DNA of 64,000 bases from assembly GCA_007449985.2 (NCBI GenBank), contig VIIQ02000565.1:372001-436000 (forward strand), given 5' to 3'. The notes beneath the pieces are model-generated. The model saw only the letters and a list, made by a program, of their open reading frames with translations. It searched no databases and was not told the DNA's origin. Of this stretch, positions 47,603-59,008 are shown in pieces; position 1 is the stretch's first letter; every line of letters starts with the position of its first letter. The position numbers and the translations under genes are program-made. This DNA is from Desmodesmus armatus. Taxonomy: Eukaryota > Chlorophyta > Chlorophyceae > Sphaeropleales > Scenedesmaceae.

Positions 47603-49803
47603 GAGGCATAGGTTGTGTGGGCTGACTTGTGTGTGTGGGTTGAATGGTGTGTGGCCAGCCGGTGGGGGTACCCCCCCTCTGGGGAACCTTACAGAAAAGA
47701 AGGTAGCACAGAAAGCAAAGCAGTACGTGCAGGCGTGAGCTCACGTCTCTTGAGAGGCATGCGAGCTGATCCCTGGCCATACCCTGGTGGGGTTCCGCCC
47801 TTCTTTGTATTTGGCCTTGAGGATGCATGTTTGGTGTGAACGCTTGCTGTTGTCGCGTCCACTTTCTTCATGTGCCTTGTGCATTGTGCTAAGCGGGTTG
47901 GCAGCCCACTGGAATGCCCGATGCGCAGCAAGTGAAGCAGAGTCGCCTTTTGGTGCCAGCACCCCTGTTTGTGGGCGGCTCACAACCTGGTTGCGAGTGG
48001 GTGGCCAGCATACCTTGTTTGGCCGCGGCGTTTTGAGCTCGGTTTCAGGTGCAGTTGGTTCGGTTGCTGCTGGCCCACACGGGATGGTACAAATGCTCGA
48101 TGTTCCTCTGACACATATGCGGTGTGCAGGTTTTGGGAATGACTGCACCTTGTGGCTGCATTGTGTATCGGGTCTGAACCTAATGCTGTTACTGTCACTC
48201 ACAGTGATAGTCACAGTGTTGGGTTTTGCGGTTTTTTTTGCGGAACCAACCCCAAGTGCTGAGGGTTTGTCTGAGCCCTGGCACACTCGGATGAGTAACA
48301 TCACTCATTAATGGGTGTGGATGAGTAATGGCTGTGAGTCTGCTGCATTACGGCTGTGGCAGCTGTAGCGACTTGCTACAGCCTTCGCCACACGCATGGG
48401 CAGCAAGCAGTTATGACTGCATGTGGCGTGCACACTGCAGGTTCAACTGTCCAGCACCATCCAGCACAGTGTGTGTGTATTGCTATTGTGAACGATCCAT
48501 CGAGTGTGTGTATATCATGTATGGGTCAGGCGCGAGTGTCAAGGGGGGGGGGGGGAGGCCAGCGGGGATGTTATGGTTTGCAGCCTGGGGTGGTGGGGGG
48601 GGGGGGGTGTTCGCCCTCTTGTGACGTGCTATGGGGACGTCAGGGAAATCGGAATTTATTAACGCCGCTTGGTGATTTTTCCAGCAGGGCTTTCCTGGGT
48701 GTGTGTATGGGTAGGTTCATGTGATGAAACGGGGTTCTGGTGGTTTGTGTGCTGGTATGGCGTTGGTATAGGCGTGCCTGTATGCGCCAAGGTGGTTGTG
48801 CTGTATTGTGAACTGTACAGCTGTCGTACAGCAAGTCTTCTCTTGAGTTTGTGTGGTTTGCAGCTTGTAAACAGGGGAAATGGCATGGCAAATGGCTGAA
48901 AATGGCATGCAGACAGATCCACTCTAAATGCCACAATCAGCTTTTATCCATCGGGGTGGAGGACAGCACACATCCTGTCCACCTTCGGAGGTTGGGCAGT
49001 GCGGCTGCAACCTTGTCGCTTGCAGAGGCTTATCGTCTGTGTTATGAACAGCAGCACAGGCATCCTGTTGACGACATTTAGCTAGCAGTCACTGCTGAGT
49101 GTGCAGTGAGGGTTGCCCCAACCAGGCTTGACAATATCATTCCTGTCACTGTAAGAGGCACTGAGTGTGTGTACCGTATAAAGCATATTTGCAAAGTGGT
49201 CATAATTCAAGGCCCCGCGCAGCGGAGATACTTATGGTACACGATACACAAACACAATGTTGGTACAGGCAGCCAAGTTGCCAACAGTGACCCCATGCAG
49301 TACACACACACACACACACACCATTTGAACACTCAGCTGGCTCAGCTAGCTTGCGGCCCAGCGCAGCCCCTCCTCACGCACACACAAACACAACCCAAAG
49401 TTCGTCTTGTCCAAGCGACAGCAACAGGCCCTAGCTGGCCCCAAACGAAACACCCAGTGGGCACAAGGAGGTACTGCTGCCACCCACAAGTACAAAGTGC
49501 TGCCAGTTCAGCACTGCTGCTGCTGCATAGCCGCCAGTGCTGCCAGCGCTGCTGGTCAAGCCGGCAGGTTGGCTGCTGCCCAGCCATTGCTGTTGCTGTT
49601 GCTGCCAGCTCAGCACTGATGTCACTGCTGCTCAGCCCGTCAGTGCTGCCAGTGCTGCTGGTCAAGCTGGCAGGGGGTGGCGACAACTGCTGTCAACGCA
49701 CTGCCTGTGCCGTTGCTGCTACTGCTGCTGCCACCCGGGTGATAGCAGAGGGTCGCCCGTGTGCTGTACCCGTGTGCTCCCCAGCTACCATGCGTCCTGC
49801 GCT

Positions 49804-49859
<56 letters not shown>

Positions 49860-50063
49860 TGCTTCTCTTGGTGGCACTGTCAGTTCAGGCTGCTGGCGCA
49901 GTGCAGGTACTGCTGCTGCTACTGACCAAGCCATTTGCTGGGGAGTCATGGTGTGCTGACCCACTCCTGCAACTGCGCTCGCCTGCTGCTGCTGCTGCTG
50001 CTGCTGAATTAGCTCTGTGCTGGGGAGTCATGGTGTGCTGACCCACTCCTGCAACTGCGCTCG

Positions 50064-50094
<31 letters not shown>

Positions 50095-50197
50095 AATAAG
50101 CTCTGTGCTGGGGAGTCATGGTGTGCTGACCCACTCCTGCAACTGCCCTGGCCTGCTGCTGCTGCTGCTGCTGCAGCTGCTGGTGCCCAATGTTGCA
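47603..50197. other. Intergenic region
   Basis: No supported gene. It contains a second copy of the acyl-CoA oxidase end (47699-47740, GCAGTACGTGCAGGCGTGAG), poly-G tracts at 48545 and 48596, a CA run near 49303, a 50-base CAG tract at 49807-49858, and three roughly 85-base repeats sharing GGGGAGTCATGGTGTGCTGA at about 49940-50160, just 3' of paralogue A. Confidence 0.4.
49936..50160. repeat. Three tandem repeats of about 85 bp
   Basis: Units share GGGGAGTCATGGTGTGCTGA, then CCCACTCCTGCAACTGC and a CTG run; the shared core starts near 49940, 50022 and 50110. They lie in the 3' flank of paralogue A. Confidence 0.85.
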
Positions 50198-50802
50198 TCA
50201 CGCTGTCGCTGTCGCCTGCATTGCATTGTCCATGAGTGTGTCAAAGGCCTCCTGCCAGTCAGCTGGCTGCATGCTGGAGTCACTCGCAACAGCAACCACC
50301 CACTGCAGCAGCAGCCAGCAGCGGGACAGCAGCAACGGCAGGCGGCAGCAACACATACATTGAGTCTGACAGTTATGTAGCCGCTGACCTGAATCATTCG
50401 CTACGATTGCTCTTTGATCACTTCAACTTGACGCAATGCACCACTGACGTGCATGCGGCTGACAGTCATGAGCTCAACCACATATCAAGTTGGGCAGCAG
50501 CTAGCCAATTCCTGTGAGTCCTGCCTGTCATATGTATCGTCGGGGTGTGCAGGCACGAACTGCACCAGTATCCGCAAGAAGCACAAATGCAGGATGTCAA
50601 ACACAGCCTTGCCCTAACCCCCCCCCCTCTCACCTCATAGTCTGCCCAGAAGTCCACCAGTGCCTGGTGACCTGCCGCCAGCTGGCTTAAACCCCGCATG
50701 GCCTGCCTAAACCGCAGCAGCTGATCCCTGCCAGGCGACAGGTTTGCCCGGTACAGCTGCAGCAGGTACCGCTGGGCAGCACGCAGCGGAGGGTCGGCTG
50801 GC

Positions 50803-50835
<33 letters not shown>

Positions 50836-51194
50836 TTGGCGGCGTGAGCGGTAGCGCTGCTGCCACCTGCTGATGCTGCTGCCGCTGCAGCCGCCGCTAC
50901 CGCTGCTGCGGCTGTTGCTTCTGCTGCTGGGGGTGCTGGTGCTGCTGCAGGCGGCATTGCTGCTGCCGCTGCTGTGGGTGCTGCCGGCGCATGTGCTGCC
51001 GCTGGTGGTGGAGGTTGCACCGGCACTCTGGCTGCTGCCGCTGCTGCTGCTGCTGCATGTTGTAGCGGCTCGTCTGTAGCTGCCCCTACTGCTGCTGCTG
51101 CTTCTGCTGCCGCACGAACCTCCTGCACTTCTTTGGCTGATAATGGTATTGATGCCCGCCTGCAGGCTGCTGCTGCAAGTGACTTTTTTGCTGC

Positions 51195-51227
<33 letters not shown>

Positions 51228-52606
51228 CTTCTTGGGGCAGCCCCTTGCTGGTGCTGTTTGTGCTGTCCCTGTCCCTCCTGCTGCTGCTGCTGCTGCTGTT
51301 GCTCCTGCTGCTGCTGCTGCTGCTGGTGGCTGCATGGGCGCCTTGAGGTGGCTGAGGGTGATCAGTGCTGCTTGCACCTTGCCCTGAACCTCCCTCGCCA
51401 GGGCAGCCCCAGCAGCAGCAGCAACTTGCGGCAGCTGCAGCAGCGATGCAACACACACCAGCTGCTGCTGCGCGGCAGAAGTAGTGATGGTACCGGTCTG
51501 TGCGCCTTTCAGAATGTGCCGCTTCAGTGGCTCCCATCGCTGCAGCATGTCACACACAGGCAACAGCTTTGGGTCAAAGCCATGGGTTTTGCAGATGACT
51601 TGTGCCCACGCCTCTACAAGCTGCAGCTGCTGCTGTGCTTCAGGGCTGAGTGACAGTGTGAGGTCCTCACACAGCTGGTGCACCCTGTAGGTGTGAGATC
51701 GCCCTCCAGCTGCTGCTGCTGGTGCTGCAGCTGCTGCTGCTGCCGCTGCCGGTGGTGGCGGTGCCAGTGCTGCTTTTGCTGCTGCTGCTTCAGCACGTGC
51801 TGCAGCCCACCAGTCCCTTTGAACCTCTCTCCTTGCTGCTCTGAACTGAGCCAGCACCAAGTGCAGCTGCTGAAGCACCTGCTGCTGCTGTGCTGATCCG
51901 GCCAACTGCCGTGCAACACTTGGCTTTGTGAGCAGCTGCGAAACGCCTTGGAGGTAGTGAACCCCGCTGTCTGGGCTTAATGCAGGCACGCTGGCATTGC
52001 TGCCGCTGCTGCCGCTGCCGCCGGCACCTTTGTTGTCGCCCGCAGCAACACGCTGCTGCAGCTGCTGCAGCAGCATGCCCAGATGTGGCAGGAGGGCAGA
52101 GACTTTCACCTCATCCACACTGCTGTCTTCTGAGTCAGAGCCTGAAAGCAGCCGGGCCAGGCAGGTGAAAGCTCTGCACCCATACTTCTCATCTGAATGC
52201 TCTCTGAACGGCTTGTAGCGCTTATGCAGCTGGCCCAGAGTTAGCCCTGACACGCTGGCCCTTGCAGGTGCTGTCGGCCCTGCTGCTGCTGCCGCTGCTG
52301 TTGCTGCTGCTGGTGCCGCTGCTACTGCTGCTGCTGTATCTCCCTGGCTGTCGTCTGCATCATCACTGTCTGCTGTCAGGTCGATGGTGTCGTGCTGGCC
52401 TAAGCTTGATGGCAGTGCGACAGGCATGCCTGCTGCAGCCTCCACAGTGTCAGGTGGTTTGTATGGAAGTTCTTCATGGTCAGGTGCTGGAGCCTTTGGG
52501 CCCTGATGATGATCATGCTGTTGCTGCTGACAAGGATCTGCTGTCCCAGGCTCGGTTTTGACCCTCTTGCGCTCTGAGAGCGCGTGCACTCTAATTCCCG
52601 CTTCAT
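50198..52606 (-). CDS. Paralogue A: putative SUMO-motif protein family, unknown function
   Basis: I do not recognise the family. Two exons on the minus strand: 50634 to about 52606, and 50198-50302 (TGA). The N-terminus has a basic cluster with KRVKTEP (SUMO-acceptor form psi-K-x-E), then HDTIDLTADSDDADDSQ, like a SUMO-interaction motif followed by acidic residues. A conserved region LTLGQLHKRYKPFREHSDEK, LARLLSGSDSEDSSVDEV, Ala-rich CAG-encoded linkers, a helical block (YRVHQLCEDLTLSLSPEAQQ, DMLQRWEPLKRHILKGAQ) and the C-terminal PPLRAAQRYLLQLYRANL plus HQALVDFWADYE follow. The 35-codon last exon starts WVVAVASDSSMQPADWQEAF. ATG 52606 is one base out of frame with the domain; in frame only GTG 52589 or ATG 52427 is available, and the latter would drop the K-x-E motif. 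About 690 residues from the GTG. Confidence 0.6.
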
Positions 52607-52805
52607 TGTTTGTTGGGAGGTATAAAAGTACTGATCAGTGATACAGTAAGAGGCAACACCACCGGGAAGGGCGAAACCGTCGAGGTGGTAACCCTTTACC
52701 CAGCGCAGGATTTCACGTACGTCTGTGTATGTCTATATCAAAAACTGTAAATCAGACCCGATCTCCTCGCTCTTGTGTCGCTCCTTCCAGTGTCAGTTAC
52801 CAGCA
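52607..52805. promoter_or_regulatory. Shared divergent promoter of paralogues A and B
   Basis: About 200 bases separate the opposed initiator regions of A (minus) and B (plus). A TATAAAAG element lies at about 52622-52629, pointing toward B. The short shared region implies possible co-regulation. Confidence 0.5.
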
Positions 52806-55313
52806 ATGAAGCACTATCTGGGACTGCAAGTGCAGTCAGAGTGCAAGAGGGTCAAAGCTGAGCCTGTGACAGCAGGTACCTGCCACTACCTTCACCAACA
52901 GCAGCAGCAGCAGCAGCCGCAGCGTCAGGGCTCAGAGGGTCCAGCAGCTGCCCATGCAGCATGTCCTGTCACACTACCTGACATCGTGCAGGCTGCAGCA
53001 GGCATGCCTGTCGAAATGCCATCAAGCCTAAGCCAGCACGACACCATCGACCTGACAGCAGACAGTGATGATGCAGACGACAGCCAGGGAGAGACAGCTG
53101 CAGCAGCAGCTGCAGCAGCAGCAGCAGCAGCAGCAGGAGGGACAGGGGCAGCACAAACAGTACGAGGAAGCGGCCGCCCCAAGACGGCAGCACTGCTGCT
53201 GGCAGCAGCAATGTCAGCACAGTCTGCTGCTGCAGCGCGGGCCAGCACTTCACAGCTAACTCTGGGCCAGCTAAAGCAGAAGTACAAGGCCTTTAAAGAG
53301 TGTGCGCTTGAGAAGGGTGGGTGCAGAGCATTGTCCTGCCTGGCCCGGCTGCTTTCAGGCTCAGACTCAGAAGACAGCAGTGTAGATGAGGTGCAAGTCT
53401 CTGCCCTCCTGCCACACCTAGGCATGCTGCTGCAGCACCTGCAGCAGCGTGTTGCTGCGGGCAGGAACGAAGATGCTGGTGGCGACGGCAGCAGCGGCAG
53501 CAATGCCAGCGTGCCTGCGTTACGCCCAGACAGCGGGGTTCACTACCTCCAAGGCGTTTTGCAGCTGCTGGGAAAGCCATAAGTTGCACGGCAGTTGGCC
53601 GGATCAGCACAGCAGCAGCAGGTGCTTCAGCAGCTGAACTTAGTGCTGGCTGACTTCACAGCAGCAAATCGAGAGTGTCAACGGGCCCGACAAGCTGCAG
53701 CACGTGTTGAAGCATCAGCAGCACAAGCAGCACTGGCACCGCCAGCAGCGGCAGCAGCAGCAGCAGCACCCCCAGCAGCAGCAGCTGGAGCGCGATCTCA
53801 AACCTACAGACTGCAGCAGCTGTGTGACGACCTCATATCGTCACTCAGCCCTGAAGCACAGCAGCAGCTGCAGCTGGCGGAAGCATGGGCACAAGCTATC
53901 TGCAACAGCCATGGCCTTGCAGCCGGTTGGTTGGGTCCCAGCTTTGACCCAATGCGGATGCCTGTACGGGACATGCTGCAGCGATGGGAGCCTCTGAAGC
54001 AGCACCTTCTGAAAGGCGCACAGGCCGGTAGGATCACCATTGCAGCTGCGCAGCAGCAGCTGTTGTGTGTTGCATCGCTGCTGCAGCTGCCAGCGGTTGC
54101 TGCTGCTGCTGAGGCTTGGCTGGTGAGGGAGGTTCAGCAGAAGTCACAAGCGGCGTTGATCGCCCTTAGTCACATCAAGGCACCACTGGTGCCTGTGCTG
54201 GCAGCAAAGAGGGGTCCCAAAAAGGCAGCAGCAGCAGCAGCAGCAGCAAACCCAGTTGCAGTTGGACTTCTTGCTGCTGCTGCAGGTGCGCCGTGCACAG
54301 CAGTTGCAGCAGCAGCTGCAGCTGCAGCAGGCAGGCGGGCACCACTATCACCCGAAGAACTGCAGCTGCTGCGTGCGGCTTCAGTGGCGGCAGCAGCAGC
54401 AGTTAAGGCAGCTACAGAGGAGCCAACGCAACATGCAGCAGCAGTAGCGGCGGCAGCAGCAGCAGCCAGAGTGCCGCTGCAACCTCCCCCACCAGCAGCA
54501 GCACATGCACCGGCAGCATCCACAGCAGCGGCAGCAGCACTGCCGCCTGCAGCAGCAGCACCCCCAGCAGCCGCTATCGCTGCTGCTGCTGCGGCGGCGG
54601 CGGCTGTCGACCCTCCGCTGCGTGCTGCTGAGCGGTACCTGCTGCAGCTGTACCGGGCAAACCTGGCTCCTGGGAGGGACCAGCTGCTGCGGTTCAGGCA
54701 GGCCATGCGGGGTTTGAGCCAGCTGGCGGCAGGTCACCAGGCACTGGTGGACTTCTGGGCAGACTATGAGGTGAGACAAGAGGGGGGGGGGAGACGGGCC
54801 AGAGGGCAGGTGTGTGGGGTAGGGGAGGCAGGGCTACCCTTGGATTCAAGTGGTAGCGTCAGGGGAAGATGCTGGCATGATCTTGCCCATGTAGGGGGGG
54901 TACAGGGGTTTGTATCAGCGGGGGGGGGGGGGGGGGAATGGCAGTCACATGCATTGTATGGTGATGGGAGGCAAGATTGTCACAAGTGGGACTTTCGCCG
55001 TTGTTGCGGTTGGTGTCATGTTTTGTGTCCTTGATGATTGCATTTTAGTCCCAGATACTCTCTACTCTGCTGGCACAAGGCGTGCTGAGCTTTGTGTTTC
55101 ATGCATGCATCCTCACAGAACCAGGCAAACAGGAGGGTGCTTGTGGACTTTCACTAAAGTGGTGCTGTGTATTTTGTGCTGCTGTCCTACTGCTGGCTGC
55201 TGCTGCAGTGGGTTGTTGCTGTTGCGAGTGACCCCAGCATGCAGCCAGCTGACTGGCAGGAGGCCTTTGACACACTCATGGACAATGCGCTGCAGGCGAC
55301 AGCAGCAGCGTGA
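52806..55313 (+). pseudogene. Paralogue B: SUMO-motif family copy with a premature stop
   Basis: Exon 1 is 52806-54770, exon 2 55209-55313 (TGA). It has a good ATG (52806), then CKRVKAEP (psi-K-x-E), HDTIDLTADSDDADDSQ, LTLGQLKQKYKAFKECALEK, LARLLSGSDSEDSSVDEV, the helical block (DMLQRWEPLKQHLLKGAQ), PPLRAAERYLLQLYRANLAP and the last exon WVVAVASDPSMQPADWQEAF. The frame is intact across the whole gene except for one TAA at 53580-53582. At that position paralogue A has AGT in KPSVARQLAGS; here the context is GKP-stop-VARQLAGS. The flanking 15 codons are nearly identical to A, so the stop looks like a recent change. It could be a young pseudogene, a gene making a 258-residue product, or a sequencing error. 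TAA is an ordinary stop in this genome (RPL7A uses it), so recoding is unlikely. Confidence 0.65.
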
Positions 55314-55683
55314 TGCGACAGTGTACGCAAGCACTAGCACAGGAACCAGGGCAAGCATTGCGGGGGAGTAATGCAGTACATATGTGTGACTCCAGAGGCG
55401 GCAGCTGGGGAGCAGTCGCAGCAGCGAGGGCAGCAGCCGCGAAGTGTGCCGGCGCCTGCAGCAGCCACAATCCTGCTGCCTTGGTCAGCATCAGGGTGTG
55501 GCATGCGCACCAGCAGTAGATCAAGAAGCGCGCGCACGTGTGCGTATGTTGACGGGGGGGGGGGGGGGGGGGGGTAGCAGCCAGCGAGTGACAGTATATA
55601 GCCCTACGTTGCTCTGCTTGATGTTTTGACTCGCAAGCCTGTGCTGTTTACAACAGCTACAGTGCTCTAGGACACAGCCACTC

Positions 55684-55765
<82 letters not shown>

Positions 55766-56488
55766 GAGGAGTGCCAGGCACACTCTGCTGAACTAATGTA
55801 TCACTGCCCACAATCGCAATTGACTTGACACCTTGCTTGATGATTCGACTCACACGATCATTGGGACATACAGGTTGCCTTCCCACGCAGACATGCACCT
55901 GCACACCAAGGCTACCAATGCAAGCAACGATCATTACATAACTCTGTCCAGCCAGCTACTGGCATCATTGACAGAGTGAAACTGTTGCTACGGAGCCCCT
56001 GCTACTACTGACCCAGCCCTCAAACACCGTACACCATACTGTCATGATGGTTGGATCACCTGCAAACCCCCCACGCCCTCCAACACACCAACTCACGGTA
56101 GCTGGATCACTCGCTGGCTGCTACCCCCCCCCCCCCGTCAACATACGCACACGTGCGCGCGCTTCTTGATCTACTGCTGGTGTGCATGCCACACCCTGAT
56201 GCTGACCAAGGCAGCAGGATTGTGGCTGCTGCAGGCGCCGGCACACTTCGCGGCTGCTGCCCTCGCTGCTGCGACTGCTCCCCAGCTGCCGCCTCTGGAG
56301 TCACACATATGTACTGCATTACTCCCCCGCAATGCTTGCCCTGGCTCCTGTACTACTGCTTGTGTACACTGTCGCATCAAGTTGTTGCTGTTGCCTGCAT
56401 TGCGTTGTCCATGAGTGTGTCAAAGGCCTCCTGCCAGTCAGCTGGCTGCATGCTGGGGTCACTCGCAACAGCAACAACCCACTGCAGC
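55202..56488. repeat. Inverted repeat joining the 3' ends of paralogues B and C
   Basis: Left arm 55202-55591 and right arm 56107-56488 are inverted copies of about 385 bases. They cover the whole last exon of each gene plus about 280 bases of 3' flank, ending in a poly-G tract beside TAGCAGCCAGCGAGTGA. The distal two thirds are almost identical. The spacer (about 515 bases) holds the AG array. Confidence 0.92.
55688..55760. repeat. AG dinucleotide microsatellite
   Basis: About 36 perfect AG units in the spacer of the B/C inverted repeat. The rest of 55600-56100 holds no gene that I can support. Confidence 0.97.
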
Positions 56489-57837
56489 AGCAGTACAACA
56501 CACGGCAGCAAGTGCAGGGCAGCAGCAGCGGCAGCAGCAAAGCGCACAGCCACAATTGAGTTGCAGGCACGCAGTACGAAATGGGTCTCATGATGGCAAT
56601 GTCTTGTGAAGGCCTGTAGGTGTTAACACGTCTGTCAAGTTGTCAGCACACTATTGAGCCATGGAACACATCACTGCCATCACCAATGACTAAATCTTTG
56701 TCGAGCATCGGCAGATCGTCTAGTTACTAGCCCCTTGGCACGCTGCACCACCAGTGTAATGCACTGCATGTATGCACTGCATGTGCATACAGAGGATGTT
56801 GGCGCCAGCCTGCACGCACAAGGAGCCATTCGAATACAGCCCCCCCCCCCCCCCCCCCCGCTGAGCGTCAACACACTGCCCTCCCTCGGCCCCGATGCCC
56901 CCCCCCCTCACCTCATAGTCTGCCCAGAAGTCCACCAGTGCCTGGTGACCCACCGCCAACTGACTCAAACCCCGCATGGCCTGCCTAAACCGCAGCAGCT
57001 GCTCCCGCCCAGGGGACAGGTGTGCACGGTACAGCTGCAGCAGGTGCTGCTCAGCTGCACGCAGCGGGGGGTTCGTCACCACAGCAGCAGCAGCGGTGGC
57101 GGCAGCACTGACACCAGCTGCTGCTGCTGCTGCTGCTGCTGCTGAGGGTCCTGGTGCTGCTGCTGCTGCTGCTGCAGGCGTTGCTGGAGGTTGTAGCAGT
57201 ACGCTTCCTGCTGCTGCTGCTGGTGTAGCAGGTGGGTCGGCGGTCAACTGCTTGTCAGCAGCAGTGAGACTGCTTGCGGAAAGGTCTGCAGCTGCTGCTG
57301 GGTGTGCTGCAAGCAGCAGCTGCTCCTCTTCGGCTGCGTCCTTTGGTGCTGCTGCTGCTGCTGCTACTGCTGCTGGCGATTGGACGGCTATCTTCCGATT
57401 GACATCGGTCAGGGCCTGCTGTACCCTGTCCTGAACATCACCCAGAAGTGACGCCCCGACAGCAGCCGCAATCTGCGGCAGCTGCAGCAGCGCATCGACA
57501 CACTCAAACTGCTGCTGCACACCTTCAAAGCTGCCGCCGTGCTGATGTGCACTACGCAAGATCTGCTGCTGCAGCGGCTCCCATTGCTGCAGCAGTTCTT
57601 GCAGAGTGAGCTGCCTGGGGTCTGCGAAGCTTTCACAAGCCGCTGCTGCTGCTGTCACTGGGCCAGGTTCAGCAGCAGCAGCAGCAGCACGAGCTGCGAC
57701 AGCAGCTTGTGCCCAGGTTATCACCAGCTGCAGCTGCTGCTGTGCTTCAGAACTGGGGCAAAAGGCTAGGCTGTCACATAGGTGCTGCAGGGTGTAGGTG
57801 CGTGACCGGCTTCGGCTGCAGGAGCCTGCTGCTGCTG

Positions 57838-57897
<60 letters not shown>

Positions 57898-58945
57898 ACT
57901 TTGGTCCTCTGGCAGCAGCAGCAGCTGCTGCCTCAGTGGGTATGGCACCCTGTGATAGTACCCCAGACACATTACGCAGCCCTGCTGCAGCAGTTTGCAC
58001 CCTCACTTTTTGTGGTGCCCTCCTTTGTAGGGAACATTGTAGGGAACATGCTGCCCTGATTTCAGGCAGCGCTGCCGTCAGCAGCTGCGCCGCCTGCTGC
58101 TGCTGCTCAGGAGTCGCGAACTGCTGTGCTGCTGCTTGCTGCTGCAGCAGCACCAGTAGGCCGCGCACATAGCCGTAGACGCTGCTGCGTCGCAGCACAC
58201 GAAGATCCATATCTGCGCCATTGTAGCTGCTGCTGCTGCTGCCGTCGCCGCTCAGCCCCTGCTGAAGGTGCTGCAGCAGCAACCATATGTGCGGCAGGAG
58301 GGTTGAGAACTGAACCTCATTCACGCGGCTGCCTAAGCTGCTGTGGTCTGGCAGCAAGCGGGCTAGCCGTGCCAAGGCGCGACAGCCGTACTGCTCCGGT
58401 GTGTCCTGCTTGTCTGATTTGTACTGCTGCTTCAGCTGGCCCAAAGTCAATTCATCAGTGCTGCTGCAGGATCCTTCTACTGCCCCTGCTGCTCCTGCTG
58501 CTGTCCCTCGCTTGCTGTCGTCTGCAGCTGCAGCTTCAGCATCAATGGTCAGGTCAACGCTGTCGATGTTGTCAGGCTCTGAAGGGACTGCTGTCGGCGT
58601 GCCTGGTGCAGCAGCAGCAGCTGCTGCTGTTCTTGGTAAATCCTGGCTGTCGTCGGCATTCTCAGCTGCATTTTCAGGGTCAGTTTCCAGGTCGATGCTG
58701 TTAGAGATGCTGAGAGAGAGCCTCTTAGGCACTGACGGGGTTGCTATCGGCATGCCTGGTGCAGCACGTACAGCACCAGATGGTGTGTCTGAGACTGCTG
58801 CTTCGGCAGCTGCTGGGCCCTCTGAGGCCTGGCACTGCTGCTGCTGCTGCAGGATGTGTTGGTGACCTACTGTGCTGTTGCTGACTGACTCAATCTTGAT
58901 GCGCTTGCGAGGATCGCGATTGGTTGAAGGCATGAAACAATCCAT
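56377..58945 (-). CDS. Paralogue C: putative SUMO-motif protein family, unknown function
   Basis: Two exons: 56914-58945 (ATG at 58945) and 56377-56481 (TGA). The same layout as A and B but diverged. RKRIKIES near residue 20 keeps a basic cluster plus psi-K-x-E. There are two SUMO-interaction-like stretches, NSIDLETDPENAAENADDSQ and DSVDLTIDAEAAAADDS. Next come LTLGQLKQQYKSDKQDTPEQ, CRALARLARLLPDHSSLG, poly-Ala and poly-Ser linkers encoded by CAG/CTG runs, LQELLQQWEPLQQQILRSAH, PPLRAAEQHLLQLYRAHLSP and HQALVDFWADYE. The last exon reads WVVAVASDPSMQPADWQEAF. No premature stop was seen in about 710 residues, so C is the best candidate for a functional member. ATG 58945 is the first in frame; upstream in-frame starts would be non-ATG. 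Confidence 0.7.
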
Positions 58946-59008
58946 AGTGATGGCTGTGACAGCGTTGTACAAAGGGCAGCTGCCCGCTGTTGGAGATGTG
59001 CTGGGCAA

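Noticed and set aside
49106..50041. 311-codon plus-strand frame
   Set aside because: Driven by a 50-base CAG tract and CTG runs; no homology or splice evidence, and it overlaps the 3' flank repeats of paralogue A.
50873..51653. Leu/Cys-rich plus-strand frames opposite paralogue A
   Set aside because: CTG repeats read in other frames; the minus-strand frame has the conserved family motifs.
53580..53582. TAA read as glutamine, as in some ulvophyte algae
   Set aside because: RPL7A ends with TAA at a normal position, and the aligned residue in paralogue A is Ser, not Gln.
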